Under the pieces are notes generated by a model. It ran no database searches, was not told the origin of the DNA, and worked only from the letters and a program-made list of their open reading frames with translations. Below, piece by piece: positions 13,790 through 17,972 of a stretch of 17,972 nucleotides of DNA; positions within the stretch are counted from its first letter, which is position 1; every line of letters starts with the position of its first letter. Source of the DNA: Parcubacteria group bacterium SW_4_49_11 (GTDB taxonomy: Bacteria; Patescibacteriota; Minisyncoccia; SW-4-49-11); contig PXOY01000038.1 in the NCBI GenBank assembly GCA_003021915.1, forward strand, positions 1 to 17,972, in the 5' to 3' direction. The translations under genes and the position numbers were made by a program.

Positions 13790-13818
13790 TTGCTTGTAAG
13801 CTCTGTATGCGCTATGCT
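13790..13818 (+). promoter_or_regulatory. Promoter of ychF
   Basis: TTGCTT (13790-13795), 17-bp spacer, TATGCT (13813-13818). Start near 13825, leader about 15 nt to ATG 13840. Confidence 0.6.
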
Positions 13819-13839
13819 AGGGAAGAATTAAGAAACTGT

Positions 13840-14907
13840 ATGAGCGTATCCGTGGGTATTGTTGGACTTCCGAACGTCGGAAAATCGACCCTATTTGAAA
13901 CACTTACCAGTCGTCAAGTCTCAGCCCAGAATTATCCGTTTTGCACGATTGATCCGAACGTGGGAACGGTTGCCGTGCCGGACCCCCGCGTAGACAAGCT
14001 CGCCCATCTATCCCGGTCGGCGGAGGTGAAGCCGACCACTATGGAGTTTATTGATATCGCCGGACTGGTGCGCGGCGCTCATGAGGGAGAGGGACTCGGA
14101 AACGCGTTCCTTGCCAACATCCGAGAAGTGGATGCCATCTGCCAGGTCCTTCGCGAGTTCCCGGACGAATCCGTGACGCATGTAGAAACCCGCGTCAACC
14201 CGTTGGGTGATGCTGACATCATCAATACCGAACTGTTGCTCGCCGATCTGGCGCAGATTGAACGCTCGCTGGAAAACATCGAAAAAAAGGCAAAGCAAGG
14301 AGACAAATGGGCTGTTGACACGCGGGAAGTACTCCAACGCCTCTACCAAGCAGTGGCGGCCGAGGTGCCAATTCGCGACCTCGAGCTCACCCAACAACAG
14401 AAGGATCTCATAAAGTCCTACAACTTTCTCACAGAGAAACCGATGATGTACGTGGTTAACACCGATGAATCATACGAAACGTCCCTCACTGCCAACCAAC
14501 TCGGAGGCAACGTCATTCCCCTCAGTGTTAAATCGGAAGCAGAATTAAGCACCCTTTCTCCGGAAGAACGAACCGAATATCTCGAACTTCTGGGCCGATC
14601 TCACAGCGGGCTGGACATTGTTATCGAGGAGGGATATAATCTCCTTGACCTGATTTCCTTCTTTACCACCGGTCCCAAAGAAACGCGCGCTTGGACTGTC
14701 CCCGAAGGAACGCACGCTCCGCAAGCGGCAGGTGTGATTCACAGCGACTTCGAGCGCGGATTTATCGGCGCGGAAGTGGCGCCCTTCGAGCAATTTATCG
14801 AAGCAGGCGGTGAGGGACCGGCTCGGGAACAAGGAATTATGCGTCTGGAAGGAAAGAACTATGTTATGAAAGACGGAGATGTATGCGTTTTCCGGGCCAA
14901 CACATAA
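13840..14907 (+). CDS. ychF: Redox/ribosome-associated ATPase YchF (Obg family)
   Basis: 355 aa, close to the usual 363. YchF is an Obg-family P-loop protein that binds the ribosome and prefers ATP over GTP. G1 GLPNVGKST (9-17), G3 DIAGLVRG (72-79) with the following HEGEGLGN, and NTDE (207-210) in the G4 position, which in YchF is NxxE rather than NKxD and explains the ATP preference. The family segment GDADIINTELLLAD is present. The coiled-coil region spans about 135-190. The C-terminal TGS domain covers about 270-355 (FTTGPKETRAWT, HSDFERGFIGAEV). ATG 13840 is chosen since it starts at MSVSVGIVG, directly before the P loop; in-frame upstream ATGs lie within the promoter. Confidence 0.96.
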   Translation: MSVSVGIVGLPNVGKSTLFETLTSRQVSAQNYPFCTIDPNVGTVAVPDPRVDKLAHLSRSAEVKPTTMEFIDIAGLVRGAHEGEGLGNAFLANIREVDAICQVLREFPDESVTHVETRVNPLGDADIINTELLLADLAQIERSLENIEKKAKQGDKWAVDTREVLQRLYQAVAAEVPIRDLELTQQQKDLIKSYNFLTEKPMMYVVNTDESYETSLTANQLGGNVIPLSVKSEAELSTLSPEERTEYLELLGRSHSGLDIVIEEGYNLLDLISFFTTGPKETRAWTVPEGTHAPQAAGVIHSDFERGFIGAEVAPFEQFIEAGGEGPAREQGIMRLEGKNYVMKDGDVCVFRANT

Positions 14908-14919
14908 CTCGTCTCCCTG

Positions 14920-14948
14920 TTGACGCACCTCAGCAAACCTGCTAAGAT
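14920..14948 (+). promoter_or_regulatory. Promoter of the rpsF-ssb-rpsR-rpsT operon
   Basis: TTGACG (14920-14925), 17-bp spacer, TAAGAT (14943-14948) with TGC before it (extended -10). Only 9 nt separate the -10 box from the rpsF ATG at 14958, so the mRNA would be leaderless or nearly so. Confidence 0.65.
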
Positions 14949-14957
14949 ACCTGTATT

Positions 14958-15398
14958 ATGAGCTACGAAGTGACCTACATACTCAAGCCAGAACTGACCA
15001 ACGAAGAGCAAGCGGAAGCCAACGAAGCGATTCGCTCCCTTATTACCGATCTCGGTGGTAGTGCCGGCAGTGCCCAGCGCGCCTTTTCGGTTGACATTGG
15101 CGGAACAGACGAACAAAATCTGCGAAAATTCGCCTACCCCATTGGTAAATATCGCCAAGGGTTCTACTATGCGCTAGAATTCGATTTGGATGCGGAGTCT
15201 GTAAAAACGCTTGAGGCACGTCTCAAAAAAGAATCTCGCGTTTTGCGTCACCTTGTCGTCAGTGACTTCACGTCGTTGGAAGAAATCACCAATCTCGCTG
15301 AAGGGCGACATCAACGCATGGCGGAACTGCAAGAAGAAGAAAAACAACACTCGTTTAAACGGGAAGTAAACAAACGCGGAGAAAAAGTATCCGGCTAA
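14958..15398 (+). CDS. rpsF: 30S ribosomal protein S6
   Basis: 146 aa. S6 binds 16S rRNA with S18 in the platform of the 30S subunit. The fold is recognisable from MSYEVTYILKPEL at the start, through KFAYPIGKYRQGFYY, to the helix LEARLKKESRVLRHLVV. The C-terminal ~35 residues form a charged tail (ELQEEEKQHSFKREVNKRGEK), as found in longer S6 versions. First gene of an operon whose partner S18 (15951) is two genes later, as in many bacteria. No Shine-Dalgarno is visible, in line with the very short predicted leader. Confidence 0.95.
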   Translation: MSYEVTYILKPELTNEEQAEANEAIRSLITDLGGSAGSAQRAFSVDIGGTDEQNLRKFAYPIGKYRQGFYYALEFDLDAESVKTLEARLKKESRVLRHLVVSDFTSLEEITNLAEGRHQRMAELQEEEKQHSFKREVNKRGEKVSG

Positions 15399-15432
15399 CA
15401 GTCTACTTGACGTATCCGCGTTCTATAACGTA

Positions 15433-15924
15433 ATGTGTCCTATGAATCTCAATAAAGCCTATATCCTTGGTCGCGTAACTCAAGACCCGGAACTCAAAAC
15501 CGTTACGAGCGGTTCGTCCATTACGTCGTTTGGGCTCGCCACCAATCGCGTGTGGAAAGACAAAGAAGGCAATCGCCAAGAAGCTACGGAGTTTCACAAC
15601 ATCGTGGCGTTCAATCGCCAAGCGGAAATTTTGAACCAGTATGCTCAGAAAGGAACGCTTCTCCTGGTCGAAGGACGGTTGCAGACTCGGTCTTGGGAAG
15701 GTCAGGACGGCCAAAAACGATATAAAACAGAGATTGTAGCCGAACAGTTTCAACTCGGCCCCAAAGGACAAGGACAGCAAAACGCGTCTCAGCAGACCTC
15801 GTCTCAACAGCAACCTCAACAACAGGGAGCCTCCGGCTCTTCCGGCGGGGGACAACAGGGCGGAAATATGCCCACGATTAACGCTGACGAAGACGAAATT
15901 AACTTAGAAGAAATTCCGTTTTAG
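15433..15924 (+). CDS. ssb: Single-stranded DNA-binding protein
   Basis: 163 aa. The OB fold occupies about residues 4-112 (NKAYILGRVTQDPEL, FHNIVAFNRQAEIL, GTLLLVEGRLQTRSW). A Gln/Gly/Ser-rich disordered linker (about 113-148) follows, then an acidic tip ending NLEEIPF, the SSB C-terminal peptide that recruits replication and repair proteins. The likely true start may be the ATG at 15442 (MNLNKAYI), as other SSBs begin about there; neither start has a clear Shine-Dalgarno. Lies between rpsF and rpsR, the common bacterial order. Confidence 0.96.
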   Translation: MCPMNLNKAYILGRVTQDPELKTVTSGSSITSFGLATNRVWKDKEGNRQEATEFHNIVAFNRQAEILNQYAQKGTLLLVEGRLQTRSWEGQDGQKRYKTEIVAEQFQLGPKGQGQQNASQQTSSQQQPQQQGASGSSGGGQQGGNMPTINADEDEINLEEIPF

Positions 15925-15950
15925 GATCTCAACGAAGGTAAGTATCATCT

Positions 15951-16169
15951 ATGAGTAAAAAGCCCCAAAGCCTCGCCTCCAGTGCCAGTCCGAACGTGTA
16001 TCAGGAGTTGGATTATAAAAATGCCGAGTTTTTGAAGACATTTATGACGCCGCAAGGCAAAATAGCGTCTTCTCGCCAGACCGGTATGAGTGCTCGGAGC
16101 CAACGCAAGCTGGCCCGAGAAGTAAAGCGAGCGCGTATTTTGGCTATTGTCCCGTTCGTAACTCGATAA
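15951..16169 (+). CDS. rpsR: 30S ribosomal protein S18
   Basis: 72 aa, normal size. Core motifs: [17 protein letters not shown], then [21 protein letters not shown] and the ending LAIVPFV. S18 forms a heterodimer with S6 on the 30S platform. GAAGGTAAG about 10 nt upstream of the ATG may serve as Shine-Dalgarno. The gene follows ssb by 26 nt and precedes rpsT by 21 nt. Confidence 0.95.
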   Translation: MSKKPQSLASSASPNVYQELDYKNAEFLKTFMTPQGKIASSRQTGMSARSQRKLAREVKRARILAIVPFVTR

Positions 16170-16190
16170 GTGAGCGTAAACCTATACTCT

Positions 16191-16478
16191 ATGCCGAACA
16201 CGAAGTCAGCCCATAAAGCAAAACGCCAACAAGATCGCCGTCGAAGCGAAAATAATCGCGTCAAGCGTCAAATGAAAGATGCTCAAAAGGATTTTGAGGT
16301 CGCCGTCTCTGACACGGAAAAAGAACAAGAAGACGTGCCCGTCAAACAGTATCAGCAGAAAATCGACAAAGCAGCGAAACAGCGTGTTATTGACGAGAAT
16401 AAAGCCGCGCGCATGAAAAATAACATGATGAAAGATCTGAAACAGCGCAAAGATTTTGAAGACGAGAACAAAGAATAG
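16191..16478 (+). CDS. rpsT: 30S ribosomal protein S20
   Basis: 95 aa, highly basic and helical, as S20 is. MPNTKSAHKAKRQQDRRR at the start and the repeated basic helix KAAKQRVIDENKAARMKN are diagnostic; the acidic end (DFEDENKE) and the middle insertion (SDTEKEQEDVPV) make it a little longer and more acidic than usual. S20 binds the body of 16S rRNA early in assembly. The ATG at 16191 matches the family start; a GTG at 16170 would add seven untypical residues. It is placed at the end of the S6-SSB-S18 operon. Confidence 0.92.
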   Translation: MPNTKSAHKAKRQQDRRRSENNRVKRQMKDAQKDFEVAVSDTEKEQEDVPVKQYQQKIDKAAKQRVIDENKAARMKNNMMKDLKQRKDFEDENKE

Positions 16479-16508
16479 TCTCTCGTACCGTGTTCGGCAT
16501 ACCCAAAT

Positions 16509-17422
16509 TCACTCAGAAAGACGAGCAACAAATTCACGGAGAGCAGGTAAGGCGTCCCGCTCTCCGTGTTTTATTTGCTCATCCAGGTCGATAAGCTGGA
16601 AATATTGACTCCGAATTTCTTCGTAAGACCGATGATGAGCCTGCCGATCTAAAATCTGAAGCCCCTTCGGATTCCCTCCGAGGGCGGCATAATCCGTTTC
16701 TCCTCGCCGCCGCATATCTTTGCTTCTCCCTGCCGCTCAAGGGAATCTAAGACGCGAAGTCCCTCTGATGGGCTTTGTTGTAAAAGAGCTCGAGACAGTT
16801 CAAAAATTTTCTCCTCGGTATTCTGTCCAAAAAACTCGATAATATACTCACGTGTTATGTGCGTTCGTTGCGGATCATAGCTCCGAAGTTTATGCAGAGC
16901 GTTGGAAACCCCAAATAAGTCGTTTCCACATAGTTCCCACAAATGCTTGGCAGCGTCTGCATCGATCTGAAGCCCGTACTCTTCTCCGCCTAAGCCCCGC
17001 ACAAACGGCACAGCCTCCCTTGCATTCAATGCTGAGAAATGCTCTTCTTTTACGTGAAACACCTTATGGAGGGTGGTATATAACGTATGCTTTTTCAAAA
17101 GAGTCTGATACTCAAGAAACAACACCACCACGCTTTCTCGGTCAGTATGATCTTTGAGTATGCTCTGTACTTTCTGAAGAACGGACTTTGGTTGCTCTCC
17201 GAGCCTCCGCACGATGAAAAACTGCGTCCCGCCAAAGAGTAAAGGAGTACTCATCTGCGTCTGCAGTTGATCTAACATTTCTAACGCACGTCGCGCGTCT
17301 AACAGCTGAGGGTCGAAGTCATATTCGCTGAGATCCACGTGTTTACGCTCCGCTTGCTCTCGAATTTGCCGATATTTGCGCAAACTCCGAAATGTATCTT
17401 TCCCATGCAACACAAGTATCAT
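16509..17422 (-). CDS. holA: DNA polymerase III delta subunit, frameshifted and shortened near the 3' end
   Basis: Delta loads the sliding clamp as part of the clamp-loader complex. The first frame (from ATG 17422, MILVLHGKDTFRS) has the family N-terminus and domain II up to LDSLERQGEA (near 16721). It then runs into an unrelated tail and stops at 16649. The expected collar-domain C-terminus is in the -1 frame: DYAALGGNPKGLQILDRQA, then SYEEIRSQYFQLIDLDEQIK and ALREFVARLSE, ending with TGA at 16509. About 20-30 residues normally lying between (a hydrophobic helix such as LLxxLxxQFRxLLxxK) are missing, so the junction combines a frame change and a deletion. holA is normally needed for replication, so a sequence or assembly error is a serious option. 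Located 61 nt downstream of the DUF3048 gene. Confidence 0.85.
16535..16572 (+). terminator. Terminator of the rpsF-rpsT operon, inside the holA 3' end
   Basis: CACGGAGAGC (16535-16544) pairs perfectly with GCTCTCCGTG (16559-16568), a 14-nt loop, followed by TTTTATTT. On the minus strand the same bases encode the C-terminal part of DNA polymerase III delta (KHGERDALPALRE). Confidence 0.75.
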
Positions 17423-17483
17423 ACGCTCCCTTACCGGTTGGTTTATCTCATGTGTAAGCTTCCCCCCTTGTGCATTCTAAATT

Positions 17484-17972
17484 CTATTCTTCAGGCTCCC
17501 ACCGTACTTCTTGGTAGGGCTCAATCACCTGAATGAAGGTGGTGCCCGGAGTGAGTTTCATCTCTTCGTCTGTGTCACGTTTCCGAATGACAAACGAACG
17601 ACGCTCATTCTTTTTCTGCCACGTAGCCTTCACCTCGCGGCCATTTTTGTACACCCAGGCGTCGCCGCTGCCATACATATTGAGTGTGTTGTAGGTGGTA
17701 CCGTTATCATCCTGGATATTGTTGGATTCGGCTTTAAACACGATAATATTCTTCGTGGTGACCGGCTGACCGGTGGATCGATCGGTCGCAAGGGCGCCGC
17801 CCCAATACCGGCTGTACCGATTCGTGTCGGGATTGTAATCCCACCGCACTTTGTATTTGCCGGCAAATCCGACATGCACACTACCCGACGTATCGTTTTG
17901 TCGTTTTTCTACCTGAGGTTCGGATAAGAATTGGAATCCCCGATAATCTGCGTTGCCCCTGTCAATACCCAT
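17484..17972 (-). CDS. DUF3048 domain protein (YerB-like), C-terminal part
   Basis: The visible 162 residues match the C-terminal half of DUF3048 proteins: DTSGSVHVGFAGKYKVRWDY, then YSRYWGGALATDRSTGQPVT, the core NIIVF, SGDAWVYKNGREVKATW and an ending near TTFIQVIEPYQEVRWEP. These are secreted or lipid-anchored envelope proteins of unknown activity. The window edge happens to coincide with an ATG, but the family normally has a further N-terminal domain and signal sequence, so the gene most likely continues upstream. Stop TAG at 17484-17486. It is followed by holA on the same strand. Confidence 0.85.
   Translation of the reverse strand: MGIDRGNADYRGFQFLSEPQVEKRQNDTSGSVHVGFAGKYKVRWDYNPDTNRYSRYWGGALATDRSTGQPVTTKNIIVFKAESNNIQDDNGTTYNTLNMYGSGDAWVYKNGREVKATWQKKNERRSFVIRKRDTDEEMKLTPGTTFIQVIEPYQEVRWEPEE

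Overview
The window looks like chromosomal DNA from a small-genome bacterium, most likely Patescibacteria/CPR (Parcubacteria-like). This is an inference from gene content: membrane histidine kinases without adjacent response regulators, a prfB-ftsE-ftsX unit, an rpsF-ssb-rpsR-rpsT operon, a DUF3048 protein, and mostly weak Shine-Dalgarno signals. UGA is used as a stop and RF2 is encoded, so the genetic code is standard rather than the UGA-glycine code of Gracilibacteria/Absconditabacteria. No transposase, integrase, CRISPR array or rRNA was found.

Layout. (1) 1-65: start of a membrane-anchored protein, minus strand, cut by the window edge. (2) 253-8861: signalling and transport. A nine-helix histidine kinase (plus) and a small unknown gene (plus) converge on a MacB/LolCDE-like permease with its ATPase (minus). 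Diverging from these is a second nine-helix kinase in an operon with an ABC-2 exporter (ATPase plus a permease carrying a frame break) and a short-chain dehydrogenase. (3) 8940-9506: a small two-helix membrane protein and tRNA-Asn(GTT), both minus. (4) 9507-10645: a 1.1 kb stretch with no conventional gene but dense structure: two tiny promoter-to-hairpin transcription units (33-codon and 31-codon ORFs), three copies of a covarying two-hairpin repeat (a fourth intact copy is at about 4383), two tandem inverted repeats, a covarying hairpin pair, and an 18-unit heptamer array ending beside the ftsX stop. (5) 10646-13726, minus: unknown 105-aa protein, prfB with an intact programmed +1 frameshift, ftsE, ftsX. 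(6) 13840-16478, plus: ychF, then rpsF-ssb-rpsR-rpsT. (7) 16509-17972, minus: DUF3048 protein (partial) and holA, whose 3' part is in another frame.

How the genes work together. The two kinases could monitor envelope state or transporter flux, and HK2 is almost certainly co-transcribed with the ABC-2 exporter. FtsEX links division to peptidoglycan hydrolysis. prfB, ychF, rpsF, rpsR and rpsT serve translation; ssb and holA serve replication. The least explained part is the repeat and mini-gene island between tRNA-Asn and ftsX. The frame breaks in the ABC-2 permease and holA may be sequence errors or real mutations; the prfB shift is a conserved regulatory device.
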